64,000 bases of DNA from Cephalopachus bancanus (GCA_027257055.1 JAPVLO010000007.1:744001-808000), one strand, 5' to 3'; counted from the stretch's first letter, positions 11,690 to 25,250 are shown. Notes: generated from the sequence alone by a model not told the origin. A program made the numbers and translations.

Positions 11690-12240
11690 TCCCTGGCATT
11701 ATTAAGCACCTACTGTATGCTGAACACTTGCTGGCCTCTGAGGGCCGCACCCCACTCTCTAGGAGGGGCCCTGCTTAGCAGACCCATCATGTGGTGAGCA
11801 AAATGAGAGGGGATGCATGCGACAACAGCAGAGACCAGGCACCAGGCAGGTGGCTTTATGGACTGCAGGCAGGGGCATCAGCAGGTGCAAAATCCCTGAG
11901 ACAGGGATGCCCTGTCATGTGTGAGGAGAGGGAAGAAGGCCAGTGGGCTGGAGCAAAGTGGAGAGGCAGGGAGGGCGGAAGGTAGAGTGGGCAGACGCGA
12001 GATGGGCCAGGCCCGCTGCACAGCCAGGTGGCAATGGGGCTCACTCCCTGACCCTGAGCTTCTGGAGCCTGGGATCAGGTCTGCTCACCCGCTGCCATGT
12101 GACTCTGTGCTCGGAGATGCTGGAAATGCCAGCGGTGGACACAGTCATTTAGGAAACAAATTAGGCCATAATTGCTGAGTGGTGGGTGCTTTGGAGACAA
12201 AAACCAAAGCAGAGCAGGAGGCAGAAAGCCAGGGGCTGCC
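11690..12240 (+). repeat. L2 segment
   Basis: TTATTAAGCACCTACTGTAT starts it, with L2-like GGTGCAAAATCCCTGAGACA, GAGAGGGAAGAAGGCCAGTG and GGCTGGAGCAAAGTGGAG further on. Confidence 0.75.
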
Positions 12241-12383
12241 GATATGTGACACTGGATGAGGCCCCAGCGAGATTATTTAGCTGAAAGATACTTAATGGTG
12301 TGCCTGATATACCTTCAACTGGTCCATGGCTCTGCATGCGTGTATCCATTTCCTATGTCTTCCCCATCTTACTCCAAAAGGGC

Positions 12384-12523
12384 TTTTTTAAAATTTGTTT
12401 TTTATAGAGACGGGGGTCCCACTCTGTTGCCCAGACTGGTCTCGAACTCTTGCCCTCAAGCCATCCTCCCGCCTTGGCCTCCCAAAACGCTGGCGTTTCA
12501 GGCATGAGCCACCTCACCCAGCC
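12384..12523 (-). repeat. Partial Alu (one arm)
   Basis: It runs from TTTATAGAGACGGGGGTCCC to GAGCCACCTCACCCAGCC and lacks the outer arm. Confidence 0.85.
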
Positions 12524-12629
12524 TAAAATAGTTTTAAGGCCACCCACACTTGGTGTCTATGTTCAGCGAATGTTAATTTTCTTGTTCCCTCTCCCTCCCT
12601 CTCACCTCCTGCTAACAGTGTGAGGGTGG

Positions 12630-12668
12630 CGTCCACGGAAAGGGTGCCACGGAAAGGGTGCCGCTGAG
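12630..12668 (+). repeat. Short direct duplication
   Basis: CCACGGAAAGGGTGC occurs twice back to back. Confidence 0.8.
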
Positions 12669-12920
12669 GCAACAGGCCACAGACAAGTGAGTTTTGACAT
12701 CATAGCTTGAGGCTTAAGCAGGTGGGGCCACTGTGGGAGAGCTGAGTGCAGGGCAGGGCCCTGCCGGCCCACGCAGCTCATGCTGGTTCCCAAGGGCAGG
12801 GCTGGCCTCTTTTCTGGTGCTTCTGCTGCCTCGCTCCTGGGGGCATTGTGGACACCCTGATCCCTCTAAGTCCTAGAGAGGTAGAAAGATGAGGGGTGGG
12901 GGAGGAATAAAAACACTTGG

Positions 12921-13052
12921 GGGTGGGCGCCATGGCTCACTCCTGTGGTCCCAATGCTTTGGAAGGCTGAGGTGGGAGGATCGCTTGAGCCCAGAAGTTT
13001 AAGACTGGCCTAGGCAACATAGTAAGCCCCCCAGCTCCACAAAAAAACACAC
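12921..13052 (+). repeat. Partial Alu (left arm)
   Basis: GGGTGGGCGCCATGGCTCAC to CAGCTCCACAAAAAAACAC. Confidence 0.85.
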
Positions 13053-13054
13053 AA

Positions 13055-13855
13055 TGCTTGGGCAGGTATGGAGCTGTTGCCTGGGGTGTGGCCCTGGTGG
13101 TTGGAGAAAAGGAGGGAGGCTTGGATGAACATAGCCCTGTCCTGCACTGGGCCAAGCTTCCCCATGAAGGTGCAGGGACCCAGCGTCCCTTCCCCACCCC
13201 CTCCTCCCATATCCCCTTCCCCACCCCCCACTACCTCCCAGGGATGAGCCCTAAGGCTGGCATGAACAAGCAGGAGGAAATAGCTTTGCACCTTTGGGGT
13301 CTTCCGGTTACCCTGGGCAGCCCTGCAGCTGTGGGAAGAACTGGAGCCCACAATTCCTCTCCTACCCTGGGCGACTGGCCCCCTCAGGCAGATTGGTGAC
13401 CACCATGGGTCAGCACCCCTCCCCCACCATGAGATCCTCACCCAAGGAAATGAGGTCACCGCTGGATGTATGCACATGGCTCCAGCCCCAGCCTGCGGTT
13501 ATCAGCGACATGAGACACTCATTCTGGCTGGGCCTGGTGGAGAGAGGCGTGTTTGTTTGGGTGGTTGGGCGCCAACCTGGGCTTTGGACAGGCTGGTAAT
13601 TACCCCTGGGAACACAGCCCCGCGGGGTGTTCTGAGACTATGTTTCCAGGGAAGCAGCCCCCTCCTCAGAAAGCCTGGCCACAGAATGTTCCGGCTTTCA
13701 CTGTCCAGGCTCTGACTGCTCTTCGTAATTATTAACCTCATGAGGACATATGCTAATAAATGTGGTGCATAATTTGTAGCGTAGTAGGACTCACAGTGCT
13801 TTCCAGGGGTGATGAATCATGTGACCACAGGCCAGCCGCCCAGGTCGGCCCTTGC
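13055..13855. other. Repeat-poor intronic stretch
   Basis: Only short C-rich runs near 13190-13235 and 13410-13440 stand out. No exon or repeat family was recognised. Confidence 0.45.
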
Positions 13856-13857
13856 GG

Positions 13858-14010
13858 CAGTCATCTCATTCGATCATCACTGAACCCCTTGAGATGGCTA
13901 CCACTGTTAGCTCCATGTTACAGCTGGGGAGAAACCAAGGCACCAGAAAGCTAAAACCCCAGAAGCTTAGGAAGTGGTGGAGCTGAGGTCAAATCCAGGT
14001 CTGTGTGACC
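13858..14010 (+). repeat. MIR
   Basis: TCATTCGATCATCACTGAAC, CTCCATGTTACAGCTGGGGA and GGAGCTGAGGTCAAATCCAG follow the MIR core and 3' side. Confidence 0.75.
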
Positions 14011-14156
14011 CCAAAGCCCAGACCTGACACCCTCACCCCCTCCACCACCTGGCACCCTCACCCCCTTTACCACCCAGCACCACCCCCCCATCACCCGACA
14101 CTGTCACTCCGTTCATCACCCAGCACCCCTACCCCATCCACCACCCTCTGCCTGGG
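14010..14156 (+). repeat. C-rich degenerate tandem repeat
   Basis: Units built on CACCCAGCACC and CACCTGGCACC recur about every 24 bases with interspersed CCCC. Confidence 0.75.
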
Positions 14157-15034
14157 CATTTTGGGGCCCAGGTGCATAGAAGTCACTGGTTTTTGGTCCA
14201 CATGGTTGACTGGAAGATGGAGATGTGCCTTCCAAGGTAAGGCGGCCAATCCGGCAGGTGGAGTCCCAGGAAGTGGAGTGTGGGAGTCCGCTGAGTTGTG
14301 TTCATAGGCTCCCATGGCAGGCCTGGAACGGTGCAGCCAGGAGCTCACCCAAGTCCAATGCCCTCCGACCCCAGGTTACCTACCTTGAGCTGGGGGTGGG
14401 CCAGGCTGGGGGAGAGCCCCGCATGTCGCTTGAGCCAAGAGGGGGTTGTCGATCTTAGCAGTGTAAGTAAGACCTGAAGGCTCCGGGGCATGGGTGACAG
14501 GTCAGTGTCCCCGGGGAGGTCACCTCTTGTGAAGATGGGCTTGGGGTGGGGTGACCTAGAGGCCAAGGTCCTGGTAAGGAGCCAGGTGGTGGCTCAAGGC
14601 AGAGGAACTGAAGTGCAGGAACCCTGGCCTTGGAGCAGGGGTGAGCAGGATGGGGCAGCGGCTATGAAGGGATGCATTTTGGATACCTGCCTCGGCAGTG
14701 ACAGATGCACTTACTTTTACCTGTAAGAGCTGGGATTTGGAGCTCAAGGTCCTGGAGTGCTTGCGTGTGTAACCCACGTCTTCTCCTCTCCTCTGCACAC
14801 CCCTGCCCAAGCCTCCCTGCAGCGGAAGTTTCCATTTGGTCAGATTTTGAAGCGTGGAGGTCAGCAACTTTGGACAGGAATCCGAACTATTCAAGTGCTC
14901 TTTTAAAAGCAAATAAAATTGTTTTCCATGGATGTCATCGGACTTGCGTCTCGGCCTAGAATTTCAAGGCCCTCGGCTGCATTCCACCTACACTGCCCCC
15001 ACCGGAGCCACCCCAGCCCTCTCTCACCTCCCTA

Positions 15035-15172
15035 CAAGGCCACTGCTTGCAAATGCCCCCCCACGCCCCCACGCACCCCCCCATCCGTGTGGCCCTACTC
15101 CATGACGCCGTCAGGCATCCCCCACCTGGAATGTGCCCCCACTCCCCCACTCCCCCCACCACCGCCTTCCTG
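15035..15172 (+). repeat. C-rich low-complexity tract
   Basis: Runs such as CCCCCCCACGCCCCCACGCA and ACTCCCCCCACCACCGCC dominate. Confidence 0.75.
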
Positions 15173-15394
15173 GCTCCCTGGAGCACTCCCTTCCCTGCTC
15201 AGGGTCACCCTGTGCTGAGGCTCGAGGGCCCTTGTCCTGGGGATGTGACCAGGAGGCCCATAGGCACATGGCCCGCTGCGGGTGGGCACGTCTGGAGATT
15301 ATCAGAAAGAACAATTACCTTGCATCACGAATCCACATGGGGCCATTTGTCCCCTAGTTCTAACCACGCTTATACCAGCTAGACCGTAGTGCCA

Positions 15395-15560
15395 TGAAGA
15401 CAGTGTAGGGTCTGGGTTCAGATCCTGCCTCTGCTCCTTCCTGGATGAACATATGATCTTGGCCAAGATCCTTGTCCTCCTCTGAGCTAGGTTTCATCCA
15501 CGTAAAGAGAAGCAGTAACCCCTGCTAGACACTGGCTAGCTTGAGTAGGAAATGAAGAAA
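15395..15560 (-). repeat. MIR
   Basis: GGGTTCAGATCCTGCCTCTG and GATCTTGGCCAAGATCCTTG match reverse MIR. Confidence 0.7.
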
Positions 15561-15689
15561 GATGCCACGTGTGAGCCCCCGGCACGGTCCCTGGGTGCCC
15601 AGAACTCGGACCTCTCTCTGCTTATAAGAGGACATACCAGGCGGGGACTGCATTGAGCACTGTACACGCATGAGCACATTTCATCTTCA

Positions 15690-16053
<364 letters not shown>

Positions 16054-16057
16054 GAAA

Positions 16058-16245
16058 ACGAACATGTGTTGAGCACTTACTATTTATTAAGACTGCACTC
16101 AGTGTTCCTCTTGTTCTCATTTAATCTTCTCAGCAGCCCCATGACAGAGATACTGGCATGGAGGCAATACCCCTTGCCCAAGGTCAATCAGCCTGGAGGT
16201 GGCAGAGCCAGGACTTGAACGCTGGCATCCTGAGCGTCTCCCATC
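16058..16245 (+). repeat. MIR, nearly full length
   Basis: TGTTGAGCACTTACTATTTA, TCATTTAATCTTCTCAGCAG and AGCCAGGACTTGAACGCTGG occur in order. Confidence 0.88.
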
Positions 16246-16365
16246 TGCTGTATTTTCTCTAAGAAGGGAGATGAGTAACACCACCCCCATCTGGGACTGC
16301 CCACAACCTGAGCCTCCAGCCCTCCAGCAGCCCAGGAAGTAGCCAGAATTCTTGTCCTTACCTTC

Positions 16366-16428
16366 TCTCTCTCTCTCTCTCTCTTTCCCTCTCTCCCTCC
16401 TTCCCTTCCTTCTTTTCTTCCCTTCTTG
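16366..16428 (+). repeat. CT-rich simple repeat
   Basis: A CT run of about 22 bases grades into TCCC and CTTC units. Confidence 0.9.
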
Positions 16429-16429
16429 T

Positions 16430-16640
16430 TAGTGAGGTATATATAACTTACATAAGCAAAGTGCACAGATCACAAGGTAGAGATGAATTTTCTTGATGAA
16501 TCTTTACCTGCGTTTTTACCTGTGTAACCATCACCTGATCGAGACAGAACACGTTCCACCACTGAGAAGGTTCCCTTGAGCCCCTGCCAGTCACTAGCCC
16601 CCCCATCACTATTCTGATTTCTACTGCCATAGATTATTAA
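16430..16640 (-). mobile_element. L1M 3'-UTR-like fragment
   Basis: GAGGTATATATAACTTACAT, TGTGTAACCATCACCTGATC and GCCCCTGCCAGTCACTAGCC echo the common reverse L1M 3' region. Confidence 0.6.
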
Positions 16641-16641
16641 C

Positions 16642-16928
16642 TTTATTTTGTGTGTGTGTCAGAGTCTTGCTCTGTGGCCCAGGCTGGAGTGCTATCACAG
16701 CTTACCGCAGCCTCGACCTCCTGGGCTCAAATGGTCCTCCTGCCTCAGCCTCCTGAGTAGCTAGGACTGCAGGTGTGTGCCTGCATGCCTGCATAATTTT
16801 TTTATATTTTGTAGAGACGGGGGTCTCACTATGTTGCCCAGGTTGGTCTTGAACTCCTGGGCTCAAGAAACCTGCTGCCTCAGCCTCCCAAAGTGCTGGA
16901 ATTACAGGCATGAGTCACTGTGCCAGGT
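16642..16928 (-). repeat. Alu, dimeric
   Basis: TGTGTGTGTCAGAGTCTTGC to GAGTCACTGTGCCAGGTC. Confidence 0.9.
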
Positions 16929-16967
16929 CACCAATTTTATTTTCAAACTGCATCAAAAACTTTTCCA

Positions 16968-17062
16968 GTTCACAGATGAGGAAACTGAACCCCAGAGAGG
17001 TCAAATGACATGTCCCAGGCCTCGCAATTTCTCAGTTGCCGGGCTGGGAGCTGATCCCACAC
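16968..17062 (+). repeat. MIR fragment
   Basis: CAGATGAGGAAACTGAACCC and CAGAGAGGTCAAATGACATG. Confidence 0.75.
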
Positions 17063-17064
17063 CT

Positions 17065-18010
17065 GTTTCACGTCCCCGTGGGGTTTCTCATCACTCACAC
17101 TAGTGACAGGAGGAGTCGGACCAAGAGTCCTCAAACCGCAGTGAATCCACAAAAAGCATTTCTTTTTCTTCCAGGTGGGCTGATTTCTGGCCGCCCGTTG
17201 GCCTTTTAAAATCAGTTCAGCCCCAGCCAATAAAGTCCATCGGCCGTGGCAGGCCCAGGCCCGGGGTGGCTGTGGGCGGGCTTCTGGCACTGGCTGGGGT
17301 GGCAGGAGGCCAGCAGCCCTGGAACACTTGCCTTGGATGCACGGGCGGCTGTAATGACCTCATCAGGCGGCACAGGTGATTGAACCGCGTGTGTCCTGTC
17401 CAGGAAGGGGCCCGGGAGCAGCCGGTCCTGGCCTCCCATCACCAGAGCGGCCTGAGTACTGCAGACCAGCCCTGCCCAGCGCCTCAGGCCCCTTGCTCTG
17501 GGTGGCCCCCCAACACTGGGGAGTCTGGCCTCTGCTCATCCTGCGGGGAAAACGGCCATGCCCGGAAGAGGCTTCCTGGGGCCCTGCGGCTGAGCTCAAC
17601 TTGGTGCCACACCTGGGATGCTCCTTGCTCCTGGTTGACATCATCCCACAATCTCTCAATGAGGTGGGAAGGCCAGTGGCTTCAAGGGAGAGTCTTGCTG
17701 GGCCGGGAAGGGAAGCCGTAGGCGCCCCCTAGGTGACCATTTTGTTAATCACCCTGCAGTTTCATGACTCAACTCTCCGGAGTTGCAGGTGAAGGCGTTG
17801 CAGGTGAAGGCCGGAGGGAGAGTGATCGTCTTCTAGCCTGGCCTCCCCTGGGCCTGTCTGCTTCTTTCCTGCTCGCCCATTTGTTCCCCTGTCTCCACTT
17901 CCCACACTCTGTGGCCTTCCAGGCCCAGGGTACCCTCACTTCTCCCTTGACCCTGGGCACTGAGGCGAGGGCAGGCAGGCGGCTTGTCTGTGGCCCCCGA
18001 ATAAGGCGAC
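17065..18010. other. Repeat-free GC-rich stretch of intron 3
   Basis: Nearly 950 bases without a recognised transposon, unusual for this gene. It includes CCAGCCAATAAAGTCC near 17223 and a duplicated GTTGCAGGTGAAGG near 17780-17812. No exon was recognised. Confidence 0.5.
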
Positions 18011-18014
18011 GGTT

Positions 18015-18110
18015 GAGATTCTCTAGCTCAACCACTTCCTGCTGTGTGACCTTAGGGATGGGATACACCCTCTCTGAGTCTGGGTCTCCTGGTTTTAAAA
18101 AGGAGATCAG
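18015..18110 (-). repeat. MIR fragment
   Basis: ACCACTTCCTGCTGTGTGAC and CTTAGGGATGGG with CTCTGAGTCTGGGTCTCC. Confidence 0.65.
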
Positions 18111-18769
18111 GACATTTCACAGGAACAGCTGGGATGACCTGAGTACTCACATAGTAAACCTTCCCAAACTTAACGAAAGCAGGATGTCTCTAGGAATATC
18201 CTTGAGGCCCCCACAAGGAGCCAAGCCCCACAGTATTTCTGAACCTGTCTTTCCTAGTTAACTGAGCACCAGCCTTATCACACCAAATGCTTGTGACACA
18301 AACATGGGAGTTAGTTCAAACAAAACTCCCTTGGCCTGACCTGCCCTACTTTTCCTAAGACATGTGGCCATTACAAACTCTTTTTAGAGTCTAATTGGTC
18401 AGCATGGGCAAGCCTCCTTTTACAGCCCATGGACTGGACCCAAGGGGCTTAATGAGTGTTCAAATAATCACCGCCCGGTCCCTTAAGCGCTGACTCCTTC
18501 AGCTGCTCCAGTGAAATGTCCTGATCCCCATTTTAAAACCAGAAGACAGTCTTAGAGAGGGTGTGTCCCATCCCCAAGGTCAGCCAAGGCCTGGCCTTTG
18601 GATGTGTTTCCCTCTCCCCATGGGGAGTGATCTGGGAGTCAGACACAGACTGTCCTAAGACCCCTGGAGCTCAGCACAGCCTCTGGCGAATGATAGCACT
18701 CCTTCTAGCCCATCCTGTTCCTCCTCCAGAGGCTCATGATGGTCATCTGCCAGTATGGCTCCCTGGCCC

Positions 18770-19683
<914 letters not shown>

Positions 19684-19904
19684 CTATTTTTGGCCGTATC
19701 TGTATATCTGTAGTCATTTGTTACAGCAGCCACACGAAATTAGTACAGCTGTAAAGTGGCTTCTCAGAACCGGTCCCAGCCTAGGGCTTGGTGAGGATAG
19801 CTCCAGGGCATTCCCCACATCCCAGCTGGACAGGCAGGATCTCCAGAGAGGAGGCAGTCAGGACTGTGAGCCTGCTGGCACCAGGCCCTGGACCCTTGTA
19901 AGGC

Positions 19905-20072
19905 CCCTGTTTCTCATTTTAGTGCTCAAACCACCCCATTAGTAGTGGTTGGTGGTATCCCCACTCAACAGATGGGTTCACGGGAAACCACAGGAAGTGA
20001 CAGACTAGGATTTGAGCTTGAGTCGGTCTGACTCCAAACGATGTGCTCTTACCACTGTCTCACTCCTCTTCT
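19905..20072 (+). repeat. MIR
   Basis: CCCACTCAACAGATGGGTTC, AGTGACAGACTAGGATTTGA and GCTCTTACCACTGTCTCAC. Confidence 0.78.
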
Positions 20073-20259
20073 GAGAGGTGAGGACGCAGTGGAGACTGAG
20101 CCCTGCTCTCCCTGTGGCTGGGGGGGGCAGACTTTGCCCAGAGGGGAACTTGGGTTATCTGAGTGGTGGTCACCAAGTGACTATCCCTGGCTGTCCCCTG
20201 CAGCCAGGATCAGGTCCCCCCCACCTGAATAAGGATTTCTATGCTTTTCTCTCCGTCAG

Positions 20260-20747
<488 letters not shown>

Positions 20748-21371
20748 GTTTCCCCCCTCCTTCTTTTGAGGAGATTGTAGTGGAGTGTGCACACACTTGG
20801 AGGCTTCCTGACATAAAAAGGCACTAGAAACTACCTCTGGAGAGGAGCCTCATTGGTGCAAAGAGGTGGGGGCTGTCTCTTGGGTACTGCTTCTTAGCAG
20901 CAAAGCCTGAGACTCCCGTGCAAGTGATTTATCGAGAGGAGGCAGCTATTAGGGTATGAGGGACATGGGCTCGGGCAGGGCAGAGAATGAGCTAAGAAGT
21001 GTGTTCTACTAAGTCCTGCTCTCGGGATGCTGTGGGGTGGATGACACCATAGAGTCTGTCCCACCTGGTAGCAGTGGGATCAGGCTGTTGCTATCCGTGT
21101 CATTGGCTCATGGCTGCAGCGTGGTGTGTGTGTGTGTGGTGGGGGATTTCACATAGCCTCCTAAGCATCTCAAGGCACAAAGGCCTCTAATCAGGAGGGC
21201 GCAGCTCTGAGCCTTTAGCAATGGCTGTCACGAGAGGGAGCAGCGCTGGCCTCGCCAGCATCTGTTGTTACAGGAGAGCATCGGGAAGTCTCCGTTTTAC
21301 ATCTCACCCGTATTGTTTACATTTCTGTTTGTTTATATGTTTGTTTTATATTTTTTCTTTTTAATAGAGAT

Positions 21372-21533
21372 GGGACTACAGGCATGCTAATTTTTTGATT
21401 TACTGTAGAGATGAGGTCTTGTTATGTCTTACTACGTTGCCCAGGCTAGTCTCAATCTCCTGAGCTCAAGCAGTTCTCCCACTTCAGCCTCTCAAAGTGC
21501 TGGGATTGCAGGCGTGAACCACCATGCCCAGCC
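21372..21533 (-). repeat. Partial Alu
   Basis: GGGACTACAGGCATGCTAAT to GAACCACCATGCCCAGCC. Confidence 0.85.
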
Positions 21534-21580
21534 TTGTTTGTTTTAACCAAGGGAATGGATCACTTGTATAAAACAAGCTC

Positions 21581-21815
21581 GGCTGGGTGTGGTGGCATGT
21601 GCCTATAGTCACAGCACATCGGGAGCCGGCAGGAGGATCGCTTGAGCCCAGGAGTTCGAGATCATCCTAGACAACATAGCAAGACCTCATCTCTACAACA
21701 AATTAAAAGATTAACTGGATGTGGTCAGAAGGGTCACCTGAGCCTAGATAGGAGTTCATGACACTGCACTCCACCCTGGGTGACAGAGTAAGATCCTGAC
21801 TCAAAACAACACGAG
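21581..21815 (+). repeat. Alu, internally deleted
   Basis: GGCTGGGTGTGGTGGCATGT to GATCCTGACTCAAAACAACA. The right arm has lost part of its middle. Confidence 0.88.
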
Positions 21816-21839
21816 ACAAAACAAAACCCACTCAAAAGT

Positions 21840-21965
21840 CTGACTTGGAGTTAGGTCCTGGCTCATTTGCTCACTAAAACTGTGACCTTGGCTCGGATGG
21901 CCTCTCAGTTTCCTCATCTGCAGAATAGACTTAGTAAAATCTGTTGCCTGAGGTTGTTGGGAGGA
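21840..21965 (-). repeat. MIR
   Basis: TCAGTTTCCTCATCTGCAGA and AAACTGTGACCTTGGCTC. Confidence 0.75.
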
Positions 21966-22267
21966 TCTGATGGGCTGGTCCCTGGACTTGGTAGCTAGTG
22001 GACTGGGTGTCCTCTCCTGGACCGGGGTTCCTGCCTTCCCCCCGCCCAGCCCGGCACGGAACCTGTAGCACACCCTCCTTCTCCACCCACCCTCTCCCTC
22101 CCTGCTAAGGGCACAGAGACAGGGAGACGGTCAGTTCTGTTACTGTTCTCAGTGAAAATTATGTCACAATTTTGAGTCCTCAGTGGGCCCTGAGTCAGGG
22201 AACCTAATGAAATAGGTCAGTTGTATTTGTTATTAATTCTTTCTCACTTATAAAAATAATTCATCTG

Positions 22268-22558
22268 GGTCGGGTGCAATGTCTCTCACCTGTAATCCCA
22301 ACACTTTGGGAGGCCAAGGCGGGAGGACTGTTTGCACCCAAGAGTTGGAGACCAGCCTGTGCAATATAATGAGACCTCATCTCTACAAAAAAATTAAAAG
22401 TAAAAAAACTAGCAGGACATGGTGGCACACGCCTGTAGTCCCAGCTACTTGGGAGGCTGAGGCAGGAGGATCGCTTGAGCTCAGGAGCTGTGGTGATCTG
22501 TGATCCTGCCACTGCACGCCAGCCTGGGCGACAGAGTGAGACCCTGACTTAAAAAAAA
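22268..22558 (+). repeat. Alu, dimeric
   Basis: GGTCGGGTGCAATGTCTCTC to GACCCTGACTTAAAAAAAAG. Confidence 0.92.
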
Positions 22559-22794
22559 GGCAAAAGAAAAACAACTGATCTGGCAGCTTCTCAGTCAGGA
22601 GTTGATTGTGTATTTGGAGCAAGGACATTCTTAGGTCAGAGGGCTGGGATCAGTGAGGCAGGGAAGGGAAAGGACCTGCTTCCAGGAGGCACCAGGTGAC
22701 CTCAGGCTGGGTGGTATCAGCCCTCCCCCATGTCCCACCAGGCCTGCTGAACCTGAAACCCCTACCAGAGCCCAGCATCCTGGCTTTTCTTTAA

Positions 22795-23080
22795 AATAAC
22801 TTTACATTTTTGTTATTAGAGAAAGTGCATGCTCATCATTGTACTGCTGGAAAATCCAGAGAAGCAGGAGAAATTGCCAGCAGTGTGGGTGACATTTTGA
22901 CATCATTTGACATCATTCTCTCCAGTCGGCCTTCCTTTTCTGTGTGTTTCTGAACATAGCTGAGATCATGCTGTGTGTGCAATCTCATATCCTGCTATTA
23001 AAAATAATATTCTTTAATATACAACTAATACAGGAATACCTTTTCATTATTTTTAAAAAAGATACTCATTTAAAAATACA
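22795..23080 (-). mobile_element. L1M-like old fragment
   Basis: AT-rich text with TGCTGGAAAATCCAGAGAAG, CTCCAGTCGGCCTTCCTTTT and CATATCCTGCTATTAAAAAT resembles the reverse L1M 3' region. Confidence 0.45.
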
Positions 23081-23087
23081 AAAATAG

Positions 23088-23395
23088 GCTGGGTGTGGTG
23101 GCTCAAGCCTATAATTCCAGCACTTTGGGAGGGCAAGTGAGGTGAGAGAATTGCCTGAGCCTAGGAGTTTGAGACCAGCCTGAGCAACATAGCGAGACCC
23201 CATCTCCACCAAAAAAAAACCACAAAAACCCTTAACCAGGCATGGTGGCATGCACCTGTAGTCCTGGCTACTCGGGAGACTGAGACAGGAGGACTACTTG
23301 AGTCCAAGAGTTCAAGGTTTCAGTAAGCTATGTTTGCATCACTGCACACTAGCCTGGGTGACACAGGGAGAGAGGGACCCTGTCTCCAAATGAAC
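23088..23395 (+). repeat. Alu, dimeric
   Basis: GGCTGGGTGTGGTGGCTCAA to GACCCTGTCTCCAAATG. It keeps the ancestral TGTCTC tail. Confidence 0.92.
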
Positions 23396-23769
23396 AAATG
23401 TGATATGATAACATCGCCATTTCCCATGAGCCTCGCCTTTAATGGCAGCCTCCAGTCCCGTCCACGGATGGGCCCTCACTTTCCTCCCTTCCCATTTCTC
23501 CCTTTCAAGGTGGGCTGTCTGTGAAATCACTTCGCTGCCCTTTCCTTGTGTGGCAGCCTCCTCCTCAGCGCTACTGCCTGGGAGATTCCATGCTCCATAG
23601 TGTGCAGGGAGCCTCCCCCAATGTCCCCTGGAACCGTCCCTGGAAATGCCTGGACATCCCTTGGCATAGGCCCGCCCACTTTACAGACGGGGACGTCATC
23701 CGAGTCACTGTGAGATACAAGGCAGGACCAGCGTTCCCATCTGGTGCCCTGAGGAACCTAGGAAAATAC

Positions 23770-23868
23770 CCAAGCTCCTGCAGGGCAGGGCCTCATAGGA
23801 ACCAGCACTGGGTAAAGGAGGGTATGGATGAATGAATGATTAATGAATGAATGAATGCTCACTCGAGC
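23770..23868 (-). repeat. L2 3' end with GAAT repeats
   Basis: TCCTGCAGGGCAGGGCCTCA then GATGAATGAATGATTAATGA. Confidence 0.65.
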
Positions 23869-23929
23869 CTGTTCACCCCATAAACCTAGAGACCGTGTGG
23901 GATGCAGTAAGTACTAACGTTATCAAGTA

Positions 23930-24125
23930 CACGCCCTCACCGAGCATCAGACCCTGTTCTGAGCATTTTTCACACCTACTAGCTATTAGGGCCTCATAAT
24001 TCTCCAGGAAGATTCAAATTCTATCACCCTCATTTTGCAGAGAAAGAAATTGAGGCATCAGAGGATAAGGGCCTGAGCTAAGGTCGCACGCCCGGTACAA
24101 GGCAGAACCAGGATTCAGGCGAGCA
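23930..24125 (+). repeat. MIR
   Basis: ACCCTGTTCTGAGCATTTTT, CTCATTTTGCAGAGAAAGAA and GGCAGAACCAGGATTCAGGC. Confidence 0.8.
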
Positions 24126-24354
24126 GCGTGGTAGGCCCCAGGGTGCCCCCCTCTGGCCTCCTACCCTCCACTACCTCGCCTCAGCCTCGAGCCTAGCAGA
24201 GTCGTGACCCTGCTGCTGTAGTCTCTGGGCCCAGACCATGAGCTCTGGGAAAGCCCAGCCTGTCCAGGATGGGTGAATGAGGCTCCCGTGGGAGAGGCTG
24301 GTCCTGCCCTCTTGTGTCCCACGTCCGTGACCTCATCTCCCTTGGCTCTCACAG

Positions 24355-24479
24355 TGGTCGGGCTGGACATTCAGGATGAGATGGGCAGGCACGAGGTGGG
24401 CCACATCGACAACTCCATGAAGATCCCTCTCCACGACGGGGCCGGCTGCCGCTTCGAGGGGCAGTTCAGCATCAACAAG
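24355..24479 (+). CDS. ERGIC1: ERGIC1 exon 5 (residues 84-125, lumenal)
   Basis: This 125-base segment follows GGCTCTCACAG and ends in AAG before GTATGG, a usable but non-consensus donor. It encodes LVGLDIQDEMGRHEVGHI, then DNSMKIPLHDGAG and CRFEGQFSINK. Val98, the residue altered in the V98E form reported in human arthrogryposis, is unchanged here. Residues 110-111 read His-Asp, where I remember Asn-Asn in human. This lumenal stretch belongs to the ERGIC-type N-terminal and COPII-coated vesicle Erv41/46 domains. Confidence 0.95.
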
Positions 24480-24704
24480 GTATGGAGGCCCGCCCATGCC
24501 ATGCTTACCCGCCCCATGCCCTCCATCCCCCCCACCCCAGAAATGGACTGGGGGAGCCTGACCCCGACAGAGACCCCTGCACGGAGGACTGGTGTCCAGC
24601 TGCCTGGCAGTCCAGATGGTAGTTCCCAGCTCCTGGAGTAAAGTTTAAAGCCCCTCGTAGCTAGTTTGGGTAGGAGCTAGTCTTCTCCCCAGCCTGGAAT
24701 AGTG

Positions 24705-24778
24705 GGTGGTGAGAAGACCTTAGGATTTGCAGCCCTGGGTTCAAGTCCCAGCTCTCCCCCTTCTTAGTCAAGCAACTA
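24705..24778 (-). repeat. MIR fragment
   Basis: GCCCTGGGTTCAAGTCCCAG and CTCTCCCCCTTCTTAGTC. Confidence 0.55.
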
Positions 24779-24780
24779 TA

Positions 24781-24950
24781 AAAATAACAAAATTTAGCAT
24801 GGCTTGATGGCACATGCCTGTCGTTCCAGCTACTGGGGAGGCTGAGGCAGGAGGACTGCTTGAGCCCAAGTGTTAGAGGCTGCAGTGAGTTATGATATCA
24901 CCACTGCACTCCAGCCTGGGCAGCAGAGTGAGACCTGTCTCTTAAAAAAA
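24781..24950 (+). repeat. Alu right arm
   Basis: AACAAAATTTAGCATGGCTT to GAGACCTGTCTCTTAAAAAA. Confidence 0.85.
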
Positions 24951-24952
24951 TT

Positions 24953-25250
24953 GTCTGGGTGCAGTCGCTCAGTCTATAATCTATAATCCCAGCACTGTGG
25001 GAGGCTGAGGCGAGAGGGTTGCCTGAGCCCAGGGGTTTGAGACCAGCCTGGGCAACTTGGTGAGACCTCGTCTCTACAATAAATCACAAAACTAGCCAGG
25101 TGTAGTAGTGTGTGTCTGTAGTTCCAGCAACTTGGAAGGCTGAGGCGGAAGGATCACCTGAGCCCAGCAGGTCGAGGCTGAGGTGGCCGTGAACGTGCCA
25201 CTGCACCCCAGTCTAGGCGACAAGCATGAGACACCAACTCAAAAAAAAAA
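24953..25250 (+). repeat. Alu, CCAACTC-tail type
   Basis: GTCTGGGTGCAGTCGCTCAG to GACACCAACTCAAAAAAAAA, directly in the tail of the preceding copy. Confidence 0.9.

Noticed and set aside
14005..14160. Possible CRISPR-like or regularly spaced array
   Set aside because: The CACC-rich units are degenerate low-complexity DNA in a primate intron, with no spacer and repeat structure.
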